Assembly (NCBI GenBank): GCA_022838965.1
Contig: JALHDK010000048.1
Span: 1 to 16,694, forward strand
Direction: 5' to 3'
From: Actinomycetales bacterium
GTDB taxonomy: Bacteria > Actinomycetota > Actinomycetes > Actinomycetales > Actinomycetaceae
Length of the DNA: 16,694 nt
Made by a program: the position numbers and the translations under genes. Below are positions 8,347 to 16,367 of this stretch, piece by piece (positions within the stretch are counted from its first letter, which is position 1; each line of letters starts with the position of its first letter). The notes under the pieces are model-generated. The model was not told the origin of the DNA, did no database searches, and saw only the letters and a program-made list of their open reading frames with translations.

Positions 8347-9291
8347 TCAGCCTCCACTCGGCGGAGCCGGAGGGGCGGCAGGCGGAGCCGGAGGGGCGGG
8401 AGGCGGAGCCGGAGGGGCGGCGGGCGGAGGCGGAGGGACCGGTCCCGCGGCCGCGACAGGGCCGCCCGGCCCGACCGGCTGCCCCCACGGCTGCCCCGCT
8501 GGCGGCGTCGCTGGCGGCGTCGTAGGCGGGAACAGCGCGGGCACTCCCTGCGGGTACTGCTCCTCCCAGCGTTGCTGCGCGAACCTCAGGTGGGCATCGG
8601 CCGCCCGCTCCCGGCGGTTCCGGAGCACGACGAACAGCACCACGGCAACGATGAGCGCCGCCACCCCGCCCAGGATGACCGGCAGCCAGCCTGAGCCGTC
8701 CGCTCCCCCGAGAACGCCAAACGAACCACCGCTGGCGTCACCCCGCGCCATCATCTCCGTGCGCTCCCCGGGCTGCGGTTCCCAGACCACGGTCCGGCCC
8801 TGCAGGGTGCCGTTGTGCTCGGAGACCGCTCCGGGGAACGTGACGGCGATACGGACGTCGAAACCCGCCATCATCTCGCCGGATCCCTCGGCGCCCATGT
8901 CCGACAGGTCCATCGCTCCCGTGACGACGAACTCGTCCCCCTCCCGGACGATCCGGAGGGTGTCCGCGTCATTGGCCTGGGACATCTGGTCGAGCGGCAC
9001 AGCGGTGAAGGTGACCCGGGTGCCCGTGTAGCCGTCCTGGGCCCAGGGCTCCTGCGTGGATCCGGGGGGAAGTCCACTCTCCAGGTCCGAGCCGGCCTCC
9101 TCCCACAACGCCTCGGGATCGGTGCCGAGCAGGGTCGCGACATCGTCGTCGAAGGCCATGATCATCACGCCGTCCACAGTGTCGTCCGGGTTCAATGTCA
9201 GGTCCACGTCCACCTTCATGCAGCCGCTCACGAGGAGCACCAGCAGGGCACCGATGAGTCCGGGGAGGCCACGGCGGAGAGGGGTGTTCAT
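8347..9291 (-). CDS. LppM-like lipoprotein with C-terminal membrane anchor and proline-rich tail
   Basis: A 314-aa exported protein. The N terminus has a positively charged start, a hydrophobic stretch and a lipobox ending VSGC with the lipidated Cys24. It is followed by MKVDVDLTLNPDDTVDGVMIMAF, the typical opening of LppM/DUF3153-family proteins, which in mycobacteria affect cell-envelope properties. A transmembrane helix (about 215-237, WLPVILGGVAALIVAVVLFV) precedes a basic RNRRER stop-transfer and a helical AHLRFAQQRWEEQYP segment. The last ~60 residues are almost entirely Pro/Ala/Gly, encoded by 21-nt repeats. ATG 9291 has GGAGG 9 nt upstream. The lipidated ectodomain and tail would therefore lie on opposite sides of the membrane, with the Pro-rich tail in the cytoplasm. 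The family assignment is by motif recognition. Confidence 0.85.
   Translation of the reverse strand: MNTPLRRGLPGLIGALLVLLVSGCMKVDVDLTLNPDDTVDGVMIMAFDDDVATLLGTDPEALWEEAGSDLESGLPPGSTQEPWAQDGYTGTRVTFTAVPLDQMSQANDADTLRIVREGDEFVVTGAMDLSDMGAEGSGEMMAGFDVRIAVTFPGAVSEHNGTLQGRTVVWEPQPGERTEMMARGDASGGSFGVLGGADGSGWLPVILGGVAALIVAVVLFVVLRNRRERAADAHLRFAQQRWEEQYPQGVPALFPPTTPPATPPAGQPWGQPVGPGGPVAAAGPVPPPPPAAPPAPPPAPPAPPAAPPAPPSGG
8360..8442. repeat. 21-nt repeats encoding the Pro/Ala-rich tail of the lipoprotein
   Basis: Nearly four 21-nt units beginning GGCGGAGCCGGAGGGG occur at 8360-8380, 8381-8401, 8402-8422 and a diverged 8423-8442. Read on the minus strand they encode heptads of the type APPAPPA. Each unit is a multiple of three, so copy number can vary without a frameshift. 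Confidence 0.85.
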
Positions 9292-9407
9292 GCGGACGAT
9301 CCTCCCACATCGTGCAGGTCCGGACGGCGCCCGCGCGGTGGGTGGTCGGTGCCCCGGCAGGCCCGGCCGCGCGGAGGTTACGATGCTGCCGACGACGGGA
9401 GGCACGC

Positions 9408-9722
9408 ATGACGTGGCTGTGGGCGGTGCTGGGGCTGGCGGGTGCCGCCGTCGGAGTGGACCGGCTGGGGCTGTGGGCCGAGTCGCACGGCTGGCTGTAC
9501 TGGCGGCACCGCAAGCCGGGCTCCGCCGGTCCGAGCGGCGGCATCCTGGTGGACCTCATCGAGGTGTTCCAGCCGCAGCATCGGCACGTGGTCGAGGAAC
9601 AGGACCGGGAGCGGCTGACGATCCGACAGCACGGCAGCGGCGCGCCCCCGTTCGACATCGACCTCGACGCGGGCACAGCCCTCATCCGGCTGCCGCACGA
9701 GGCGCCACCGGAGGGCGGATGA
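9408..9722 (+). CDS. Small membrane-anchored protein, DUF6191-like
   Basis: A 104-aa protein with one N-terminal hydrophobic segment (MTWLWAVLGLAGAAVGVDRLG, 1-21). A soluble part follows: LVDLIEVFQPQHRHVVEEQDRERL (48-70) and FDIDLDAGTALIRLP (82-96). The pattern ExFxPxxxHxxEE...ID-x-GTALIRxP resembles the DUF6191 family of small actinobacterial proteins of unknown function; this is recognised from memory and not certain. ATG 9408 is preceded by GGGAGG, and TACGAT (9379-9384) could be a -10. Its TGA overlaps the ATG of the next gene (ATGA), so it is translationally coupled to the His-tailed transporter. Confidence 0.75.
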   Translation: MTWLWAVLGLAGAAVGVDRLGLWAESHGWLYWRHRKPGSAGPSGGILVDLIEVFQPQHRHVVEEQDRERLTIRQHGSGAPPFDIDLDAGTALIRLPHEAPPEGG

Positions 9723-10768
9723 TCGCCCGGCCCGCGCTGGAGAACCGCGGGGTGCGGGCCGCCCTGGGGGCGGCTGTCCTGTTCGGCGCCGGCACCCCGC
9801 TGGCGAAACTGCTGCTCGACGCCGTCAGCCCGTGGCTCGCCGCCGGGTTGCTCTACCTGGGCTCCGGGGTGGGGTTGCTCGCCTTCCGCCTCGTCCGCCG
9901 ATCACCGCGGGTCCACCTCGCCCGCCCGGATGTGCCGGCGCTCGGAGGTGCCGTCCTCTTCGGGGGCGTGGTGGGCCCCGTCCTGCTCATGTACGGCCTG
10001 TCCGGCATGCCGGCATCGGGCGCCTCTCTCCTCCTCAACGCCGAGGGCGTCTTCACCGCTTGCCTCGCGTGGCTCGTGTTCCGCGAGAACGCCGGCCGGC
10101 GGGTGGTGCTGGGGATGGTGGCCATCGTGACAGGAGCGGTGGTACTGAGCTGGCCGGGTGAAGCGCGGTTCGCCGGCGCACTTCCCGCGCTGGCGGTTCT
10201 GGGGGCGTGTCTGGCCTGGGGCATAGACAACAACCTGACGCGCATGGTCGCGCTCACCGACGCCACGTGGCTGGCTGCCGTGAAGGGGCTGGTGGCCGGC
10301 CCGGTCAACCTCGGGATCGCCGTCGCGCTCGGCAGCGGGTTGCCGTCCGCGGCGACGGCGGGCGCGGTGATGCTCGTCGGGCTCGTCTCGTACGGGGTCA
10401 GCCTCGTGCTGTTCGTCGTGGCCCTGCGGCACGTCGGCACGGCCCGGGCGGGGGCGTACTTCTCGGTCGCCCCGTTCTTCGGCATGCTCCTCGCAGTCGC
10501 GCTGGGAGATGCTCTCACGCTGCCGCTCGTGGTGGCCGGCGCGCTGATGGCAGGGGGCGTCTGGCTGCACCTGACAGAGCGCCACGTCCACGTGCACACC
10601 CATCCCGCGCTCACTCATGACCACTGGCACACCCACGACGACGGCCACCACACGCACACCCACGACGAGCCCGTCCCCCGGGAAGGTCACCGCCACCTCC
10701 ACCAGCACTACCCGGTCACCCACAGCCACCCGCACTATCCGGACAGCCACCACCGTCACCACCACTGA
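9719..10768 (+). CDS. EamA/DMT-family membrane transporter with histidine-rich cytoplasmic tail
   Basis: A 349-aa integral membrane protein of the drug/metabolite transporter superfamily with two EamA halves, about ten hydrophobic segments from residue 12 to 285. The paired GTPLAKLLL... and WGIDNNLTR elements are typical of this subgroup. The tail from residue 289 to the end has 24 histidines in 61 residues, in HxH and HDH clusters, ending HHRHHH. Similar His-rich tails occur in other EamA transporters of this subgroup and suggest metal binding (Ni, Co or Zn), possibly as a sensor or buffer. The transported substrate is unknown. The ATG overlaps the preceding TGA and has GGAGGG 3 nt upstream. 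The convergent esterase gene ends only 22 nt after this stop. Confidence 0.92.
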   Translation: MIARPALENRGVRAALGAAVLFGAGTPLAKLLLDAVSPWLAAGLLYLGSGVGLLAFRLVRRSPRVHLARPDVPALGGAVLFGGVVGPVLLMYGLSGMPASGASLLLNAEGVFTACLAWLVFRENAGRRVVLGMVAIVTGAVVLSWPGEARFAGALPALAVLGACLAWGIDNNLTRMVALTDATWLAAVKGLVAGPVNLGIAVALGSGLPSAATAGAVMLVGLVSYGVSLVLFVVALRHVGTARAGAYFSVAPFFGMLLAVALGDALTLPLVVAGALMAGGVWLHLTERHVHVHTHPALTHDHWHTHDDGHHTHTHDEPVPREGHRHLHQHYPVTHSHPHYPDSHHRHHH

Positions 10769-10790
10769 CGGCGCACGCCGGCCCCGTGCC

Positions 10791-11720
10791 TCAGCGCAGC
10801 GGATGGGCCTGGAAGAACGTCCACATCTCGCGGGTCGCGTCGATGTCGTCCGTCGTCGGACCCGTGATGAAGCGGGGCAACGGGTTGCCCCCCGGCCAGG
10901 TGTGGCCCCCTCCCTCCACGGTGTGGAGGACGACGTCGGCGTCCCCGTCACACTGCGACCAGCGGGTCCCCGTCACCGCACCCCGCGTCGGGAGTTCCAG
11001 CGCCGCGCCGCACCCGTTGCGAACGGCGTAGTCGGCGACCCAGGCGCGCACCGACGGAGCTGCGCCACCGGGCCCCCCGAGCGGACCGCCGTCGTACGGG
11101 ACGATGGGGTCTGCGGTGCCGTGGAAGGCGATGAGTGGCACGGGGCGCTCACGGTCGCACGCCTCCCAGGGGTGGAGGAACAGTCCCGCGACAGTGCCGA
11201 TGGCCGCGATCCGGCCGGAGAGTGCGCACGACAAGGCGAACGCCATACCGCCACCGTTGCTGATCCCGTTGACAAAGATCCGGTCGGGGTCGATCTCGTA
11301 GTCACGTTCGAGGATGTCGATCATGCCGGTGAGGAACCGGACGTCCGAGGCCTCGGCCGGGCCTGGGGCGCGCGCCGCCCACCTCAGGGGAAATCCCGTG
11401 CCCATGGGGTACACGACGATGAACCCCGCGGCGTCGGAGAGGTCGCTCCACCGGGAGACGGACTCCTGATTGGCGGGCCACTGGGCGAACCCGTGGAGGG
11501 AGATCACCAGCGGAACCGCACGGGTACCGTCGTAGGACTCGGGGACATGCAGCAGGTAGCGACGCGTCTCGCCCGAGACGACCAGCGTGCCGTTCGTGCG
11601 GTTCGCGACGACGAACAACCCGATCAGAACGGTCGGAACGGCGAGGAGGAGAACCAGGACCACCTGGAGGAGCCGCACCATGATGCGGACGCCGCGCGAC
11701 CGGGGCGAACGCGTCGACAT
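10791..11720 (-). CDS. PHB-depolymerase-type (LpqC-like) alpha/beta-hydrolase esterase, membrane-anchored
   Basis: A 309-aa alpha/beta hydrolase of the polyhydroxybutyrate-depolymerase/feruloyl-esterase group. An N-terminal basic stretch and hydrophobic helix (about 15-38) act as a signal anchor or uncleaved signal. The domain starts RRYLLHVPESYDG and PLVISLHGFAQ (oxyanion strand). The nucleophile is Ser154 in GISNGGGMA; Asp204 (FHGTADPIVPY) and His273 (GGGHTWPG) complete the triad. Cys165, 188, 237 and 257 may form disulfides, consistent with export. ATG 11720 has a G-rich SD (GGGGG) close upstream. It lies 39 nt downstream of the SNF2 helicase gene on the same strand and may be co-transcribed. 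The true substrate (short-chain ester or polyester) cannot be read from the sequence. Confidence 0.9.
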   Translation of the reverse strand: MSTRSPRSRGVRIMVRLLQVVLVLLLAVPTVLIGLFVVANRTNGTLVVSGETRRYLLHVPESYDGTRAVPLVISLHGFAQWPANQESVSRWSDLSDAAGFIVVYPMGTGFPLRWAARAPGPAEASDVRFLTGMIDILERDYEIDPDRIFVNGISNGGGMAFALSCALSGRIAAIGTVAGLFLHPWEACDRERPVPLIAFHGTADPIVPYDGGPLGGPGGAAPSVRAWVADYAVRNGCGAALELPTRGAVTGTRWSQCDGDADVVLHTVEGGGHTWPGGNPLPRFITGPTTDDIDATREMWTFFQAHPLR

Positions 11721-11759
11721 GTCCCCCAGTCTCGCACGCCGCCACGGCGCCGGGGTGGG

Positions 11760-13863
11760 TCAGGACCCCAGCGCCTCCCGCAGGAGATGCACGAGCGCCT
11801 CGACCTGCACCGCGTCGCTGGTGACCACCTCGTCGTCGCTGCCATCGAGTGCGCGGGCGGCGAGTCCCTCCTTGGCGTCGATGAGTTCGGCGATCCGCGC
11901 GTCGAGGGTGTGGGCCGCCAGGATGCGCCACGCGGTGACCGGCTGCTCCTGCCCGATCCGGTGCAACCGGTCGATCGCCTGCGCCTGCTCGGCAGCCGTC
12001 CACGAGAGCTCCGCGAGGACGACGTTGGAGGCGGCGTGCAGGTTGAGCCCCACTCCCGCCGCCAGCAGCGAGCACACGGCGACCGCGACGTCCGGGTCCT
12101 TCTGGAACGCGTCGATGGACACCTGCCGCTGGAGCGCGGTCTGGTCGCCGCGGATCGAGATCGTCCGCAACCCGGCCTCCGCGAGCGCCGCTTCCGCCGC
12201 GTCCATCACGTCGATGTGCTTCGCGAAGAGCACCACCTTGCCCGCCGAGCGGGCGAGTTGCGCAGCGTAGTCCGCTGCGAGCGTCGCCTTGCCCTGCCCG
12301 ATCCTGCGCACCATGGTGAACACGTTCTCCGTGCCGCGGCTCGTGCGCGTGGACTGCAGCTCGGCCCTGGCCACACGACGCATCAGGTCGAGATCGGGAG
12401 GTCCGGCGACGTCACCGCCGCGCGCCTCCACCTGGGCCCGGTAGCGGGCGGCGAGACGCTTCCCGAGCGCCCGTTCGGCGCGCCGGATGGAGCGCTCGAG
12501 GGCGTCGTCGAGTTCGACGGGCAGGTCGACGACCTGCCTGGCGGGAAGGTCGGCGGCGACGTCGACCTTGCGGCGCCGCACGATGCCCATGCTGATCACC
12601 GCCTCACGGGCGGCGGGGTAGAAGGCGTGGTCCGCCGGCGTGAGACCGGTGTCCTCCAGCTTCCGCACGAGTGCGGGACTGGGCTGGTCGCCCTTGATCC
12701 AGCCGAGGAACCGCCAGATGGCCCGGAAGTCCTCGACGTCGTTGATGAGCGGCGTCCCGGTGAGCGCCATGAGCAACGGGTTGCCCCCGGGGGTCCGCTC
12801 CCGGATTCGTTCGGCAAGGGCGAGGACGTGCCGGGAGCGCTGCGAGGAGAGGTTCTTTATGAAGTGGGCCTCATCCACCACCATCGAACGGAACCCGAGC
12901 GTGGCGGCCCAGGAGAGGTGCCGGTCGAGGATCTCGTAGTTGACCACGAACACGTCCGCGAACGCGTCCATGTCCTCCCCGTCTCCGTGGATCACCGTGA
13001 CGCGACGGCGCGGGGTCCACCGGGCAGCCTCGCGGGCCCAGTTGATCTTCACGACGTTGGGGACGACGGCGAGCATGGGGTAGGCGTCCGCCACGGAGGC
13101 CGCGATGAGTGCCTGCGCCGTCTTGCCGAGGCCCGGCTCGCCGGACGGCCTCGAGGAGGCGTGCCTGGTGCGGCATGAGGTGCTGCCCGGGCGGCGCGTA
13201 CTGGTCCCGCCGCAGCGGTTCCGGGAGGGCCATGGATGCCGCCGCTCCGCCGGCACCCTGCTCGAAGGCGCGGTAGAGGGGGTCCATGAGATCCCACCCG
13301 GCAAGGGTTCCGCGCGGCCGGGTGTCGTCGGACGGTTGCCCCAGCGCGGGAGCGAGGAAGGGGTTGGCGCGGGCGCGGGCGAGGACGGACGCGGGAACCA
13401 CCTGTCTCGCTGCCAGTTCCCCGGGCACCGGGGCTGCCCTGACGGGGTTCGCGGCAGGCTCCTCCCCCGGGTCCATGCCCGCCTCCTCCAGCCATTCGCG
13501 GCGGAGTCGCAGGGCCGCCGGCCCGGGGGTGACATTCTCGCCGAGCAGGTTGAGGAGACTGGTGTCCCGCGCCGCGATCTGGGCGAGGATCGTCGCGATG
13601 CCCTCGAGACGCCGCAGGAGCTCCTTCCTGGCGGAGTCGGTGAGGGTGCCGTCCGCCTTCACCCTGGCCCGCTCGGATCGCATCAGCAGGGCGATCACCT
13701 GGAAACTCGTGCGATCCCTCGGGCCGACCCTGCCCGCCTTCGCCCTGGCCTCGACGTGCCGCACATGGCGCGCGAGGATCGGGATGACAGGTGCGCTCTC
13801 GTCGGCGCCCACCGTGCGTTCGCTCGTACGGCTGAGCTGCCGACCCCGGTCGGAGGCCGACAT
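11760..13863 (-). pseudogene. SNF2-family DEAD/DEAH-box helicase, frame disrupted at motif I
   Basis: A SNF2-type ATP-dependent DNA translocase. The N-terminal part (M at 13863, SD GGAGGA) contains a coiled-coil-like region and runs through QHLMPHQARLLEAV to about 13144. The rest lies in another frame from about 13140: EPGLGKTAQAL (Walker A, motif I), VVPNVVKINWAREAARW (Ia), VVDEAHFIKN (motif II; DEAH codons 12864-12875), LMALTGTPLIND (III), and the C-terminal motif VI QAIDRLHRIGQ near 11950-11982. The stop is at 11760. In related proteins about ten residues of type GHRTFLLAD lie between EAV and EPGLGKT; here they are absent, and the shift requires a loss of 2 mod 3 bases. Both flanks are well conserved, pointing to a ~29-32 nt deletion, either an assembly error or a real lesion that would inactivate the ATPase. 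Confidence 0.88.
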
Positions 13864-14157
13864 TCTCCTCCATGCACTCGAAGGATCTGACAGGGCGGCG
13901 CGAGCGAGGATGCCTACGAGGACGGAGTGACCACGAATCAGGGCCGCCGTGACGCGGCCGAGGAGTTCGCAGAGCCACCGTCTCGCGCCACGGGCGGTCG
14001 ATGGGATGCGAGGGCTTTCGCAGGCGCCACGTTCAGTCTACGCCACGCGCGGCGCCACCGGGCCCCGGCCGGATCGTCGCCTCCGGGCGGTCAGGGACGG
14101 CATCATGGAGCCGGGGCTCTCCGGCCCCCCGCCGATTGACCGACCCCGCACCACACG
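13864..14157. other. Divergent intergenic region SNF2/PIG-L
   Basis: These 294 bp separate two divergent genes. The SD for the helicase is at 13866-13871. TAGACT on the minus strand (14040-14035) matches a TAnnnT -10 but lacks a -35. A short GGGGC/GCCCC hairpin lies near 14112-14127. The open frame across it (13927-14139) has no protein-like composition. Nothing else is recognised. Confidence 0.5.
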
Positions 14158-15081
14158 ATGGACACCTGGACCCGAGTCCGCGCACCCGCCCGCCGCACCG
14201 CCCGCGCTGTGCGTCAGGTGCTCGCGTGGATCGCTTCCCTGACGGTCGCCGTGGGGACCGCGGCGATGGAGGCCTCGCCCACGGTGACGCGCAGCGTCTG
14301 CACGGGTGGCGTCGTGAACGTGGTGGCGCATCCGGATGACGACCTGTTGTTCCTGAGCCCCGACCTCCTCCATGACGTGCAGGCACGGCGCTGCTCGGTG
14401 ACGGTGTACCTCACGGCGGGCGATGCCGGGCGTGGACCGTCACGGTGGCTCCATCGCGAGCGGGGCGCGCGTGCTGCGTACGCGCAGATGGCTGGCGTGG
14501 ACGACACGTGGTCCGCGTCCGAAGTCACCGTGGCAGGCACGCGGCTCCACCTCGAGACGCTGGTGGAGGCGCCGGAGATCTCGTTGATCTTCCTGCGGCT
14601 TCCCGACGGCGCCCCGTCCGGCTCGGGCTATCCGCGCCACGGCCACCAGAGCCTCCGCAGGCTGTGGGAGGGAGCGATCTCCACGGTGACCGCCGTGGAT
14701 GGTTCCGCGAGACACACGAGCATGTCGCTGACGGCGACGCTCGCCGCGCTGCTGGCGCGCTACCAGCCTGCGGTGATTCGGACGCTCGATCACTCGGCGT
14801 CCTTCGGATCCGGTGATCACGCCGACCATCTCGCGTCGGCCCGGTTCGCCGGCGCGGCCAGTCAGGCCTACCGGTCGCCGCACACGCTGGTCGCCTACGC
14901 CGCCTACCCGGCCGTCGAACAGCCCCCGAATGTCAGTGGCGCCGACCTGGCGGCGAAGCGTGCCGCCTTCGCCGCGTACGCCCGCCATGACGACGCCCTC
15001 GGCCGCGCCTGGCCGCTCCACGGCCGATGGCGGGCCCGATTGACACGCGAGTACATCGTGGCCTCGTCCCGGGGCGAGTGA
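14158..15081 (+). CDS. Secreted PIG-L (LmbE-like) family deacetylase
   Basis: A 307-aa zinc-dependent N-deacetylase of the PIG-L/LmbE superfamily (the MshB/Mca/GlcNAc-PI deacetylase fold). The motif NVVAHPDDDLLFLSP (54-68) supplies zinc ligands His58 and Asp61 and the catalytic base Asp60; GDHADHLASARF (219-230) supplies His224. The N terminus has several arginines followed by a hydrophobic stretch (about 21-37, ending TAAMEA), consistent with export or anchoring. It is therefore unlikely to be MshB, a cytoplasmic mycothiol enzyme. The target may be an extracellular sugar or envelope glycan; this is inferred. No clear SD precedes the ATG, so the start is uncertain. The stop lies within the 3' end of the convergent rnpB. 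Confidence 0.9.
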   Translation: MDTWTRVRAPARRTARAVRQVLAWIASLTVAVGTAAMEASPTVTRSVCTGGVVNVVAHPDDDLLFLSPDLLHDVQARRCSVTVYLTAGDAGRGPSRWLHRERGARAAYAQMAGVDDTWSASEVTVAGTRLHLETLVEAPEISLIFLRLPDGAPSGSGYPRHGHQSLRRLWEGAISTVTAVDGSARHTSMSLTATLAALLARYQPAVIRTLDHSASFGSGDHADHLASARFAGAASQAYRSPHTLVAYAAYPAVEQPPNVSGADLAAKRAAFAAYARHDDALGRAWPLHGRWRARLTREYIVASSRGE

Positions 15082-15447
15082 GCCGGCCTGTACGCCGGGT
15101 TCTGTTCCGCCGCGATCGCGACGGTGACGGCCATCCATCTCGGGACTGCGTTGCCACAGCCCTCCAGCGACCTACCCGCAGGCTCGGGCGAGCAGCCCTC
15201 GGGCGCCTGCTGCTTGGTCTTGCTCCGGGCGGGGCTTGCCCAGCCACCCCCGTCACCGGAGGTGCTGGTGGTCTCTTACACCACCGTTTCACCCTTGCCC
15301 GGCCGCGTGCGCGGACGGGCGGTTTGCTTTCTGTTGCGCTGTTCCCGCGGGTCACCCCGGGTGGGTGTTACCCACCGCCCTGCTCTGTGGAGCCCGGACG
15401 TTCCTCGGCAGTTGCCTGACGCGGCCGTCCGGCCGACTCACTCGCCC
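15074..15447 (-). ncRNA. rnpB: RNase P RNA (M1 RNA), bacterial class A
   Basis: The catalytic RNA of ribonuclease P, which matures tRNA 5' ends. On the minus strand the conserved P4-side GAGGAACGTCCGGGCTCCA appears at 15406-15388. The element AGAGACCACC follows around 15280, and the 3' conserved ACAGAACCCGGCGTACAGG is at 15104-15086. The two ends pair as the P1 helix: GAGTGAGTCGGCC (from 15443) with GGCCGGCTCACTC (15088-15076), extended by GGGCGAG/CTCGCCC. This gives boundaries of about 15447 to 15074, roughly 374 nt, a normal size. The 3' end overlaps the stop of the PIG-L gene, and the gene sits just downstream of the RNase HI/phosphatase gene. The 5' end is set by the promoter; both ends may be off by a few bases. 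Confidence 0.95.
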
Positions 15448-15451
15448 GTCC

Positions 15452-15457
15452 ATTGTA
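15452..15457 (-). promoter_or_regulatory. -10 element of rnpB
   Basis: On the minus strand TACAAT is a near-perfect -10 hexamer, starting 4 nt before the stop codon of the upstream gene (15461). The RNA's pairing region starts about 5-9 nt downstream, as expected for a transcription start. No good -35 hexamer is seen. A strong -10 supports a dedicated promoter for the abundant RNA. Confidence 0.7.
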
Positions 15458-15460
15458 CGC

Positions 15461-16367
15461 TCAGAACAAGGTCAGTGGGGGTTCGGCCTGTTCCGCCAGC
15501 TCAGACGGCAACCCCGCCACGACCAGCTCGGCGACCTCCGGCCACACCCGCACGATGGACAGCGAGGCCGGCGGAACCCGCACCCGTTGCCAGAGTGCGG
15601 GTGGCAGGCCGATCAGGGAACTCACGCACACCTTCGTCACCACGGAGTGGCACACCAGCACCACCGTCTCCCCGGGGTGCTCGGCGAGCGCGCGTCGCGC
15701 GACCCTGGTGACGCGGTCCTCCACCTGGCCCGGCGTCTCGCCGTCAGGGGTGGCCAGGTCCGCGGAGCCGTACCACCGCTCCATCATGCCGGGGAACTGG
15801 TCGCGCACCTCCCACGCACGCAGACCCTGCCACTGTCAGACCGAGAGCCTCCGAGACCACGGTGGCGGTCTCCTGGGCGCGCACCATCGGTGACGCCCAG
15901 ACCGCGGCCGGCGGCGGGATGTCCCTCCACACCTCCGTCAACCGCTCCAGCAGCCTCGCCACCCGGTACGCCTGGGCGCGGCCCCGCGCGGACAGCGGCG
16001 GTCCGGGCGTCGCGCCACCCGAGAACCCGTGTGCCGCGGTCAGCGCGGTCTCGCCGTGGCGCACGAACACCAGCGTGACGGGCGTCGCCGTCCCGAAGTA
16101 GTACAGCGCCCCGGAAGGCTTGCGCAGCCGCGCGGGCCACTGCACCTCGTCGGGCGCGCACGCGAGATCGGGGAGGGTGGTGACCTCGCCGGGGGTGACC
16201 TCGCCGGGCGTGACGTCCACGGCTTCGGCCGCCCCGGCGGCGGGCACCGCGGCGGCAGGCACCGCGCGATCGGCGGCGGGGAGCGAGCCGCGTCCGACGG
16301 CCGCGCGCGCGTCCATCGCCCGGTTCGCGAGCGCATCGGCCGCGGCGTTCTCCTCGCGGGGCACCCA
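15461..16367 (-). pseudogene. Bifunctional RNase HI/acid phosphatase, 5'-truncated at a junction and frame-disrupted
   Basis: The actinobacterial protein normally joins an N-terminal RNase HI (RNA cleavage in RNA:DNA hybrids) to a C-terminal histidine phosphatase (CobC-like; compare M. tuberculosis Rv2228c). Only the last ~25 residues of RNase HI remain: WVPREENAAADALANRAMD (from about 16367). An Ala/Pro/Val linker follows with VTPGEV repeats (16178-16215). The phosphatase begins LVFVRHGETALT and continues to SEALGLT, then coding switches frame at about 15833-15840. The new frame reads QWQGLRAWEVRDQFPGMMERW, the family's GxWxGL region, and ends at 15461 with the second catalytic His in VLVCHSV. 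A TGA (15836-15838) blocks the downstream frame. About 10-15 residues normally present between these blocks appear missing. Upstream of WVPRE the sequence belongs to a foreign RNase E/G. Confidence 0.85.
16178..16215. repeat. Short 15-nt in-frame repeats in the RNase HI/phosphatase linker
   Basis: The sequence GGTGACCTCGCCGGG recurs two to three times in tandem and encodes V-T-P-G-E repeats in the linker between the two domains. It lies in a low-complexity Ala/Pro-rich region, so it is probably a flexible spacer. Confidence 0.7.

Noticed and set aside
8227..8442. CRISPR array
   Set aside because: The two repeat tracts are direct tandem repeats of 25 and 21 nt without unique spacers; the second is plain coding repeat.
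10580..10768. His-rich tail as a cloning tag or sequencing artefact
   Set aside because: The histidines are spread in varied HxH, HDH and HxHxH motifs with natural spacers. Similar tails are known in EamA transporters.
10769..10790. Terminator in the 22-nt gap between the transporter and esterase genes
   Set aside because: Only a 5-bp GCACG/CGTGC stem can form; too weak to call.
10617..13178. Plus-strand open frame of 853 aa overlapping esterase and helicase
   Set aside because: It is antisense to clear catalytic motifs on the minus strand. Low-complexity composition and overlap with the His-tail gene start show it is not coding.
13927..14139. 70-aa plus-strand open frame between SNF2 and PIG-L genes
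   Set aside because: No SD, no conserved pattern and arginine/proline/glycine-biased composition; spurious.
15027..15711. Open frames crossing 15080-15450
   Set aside because: The segment is RNase P RNA, shown by the conserved RNA elements and the P1 helix; the frames are incidental.
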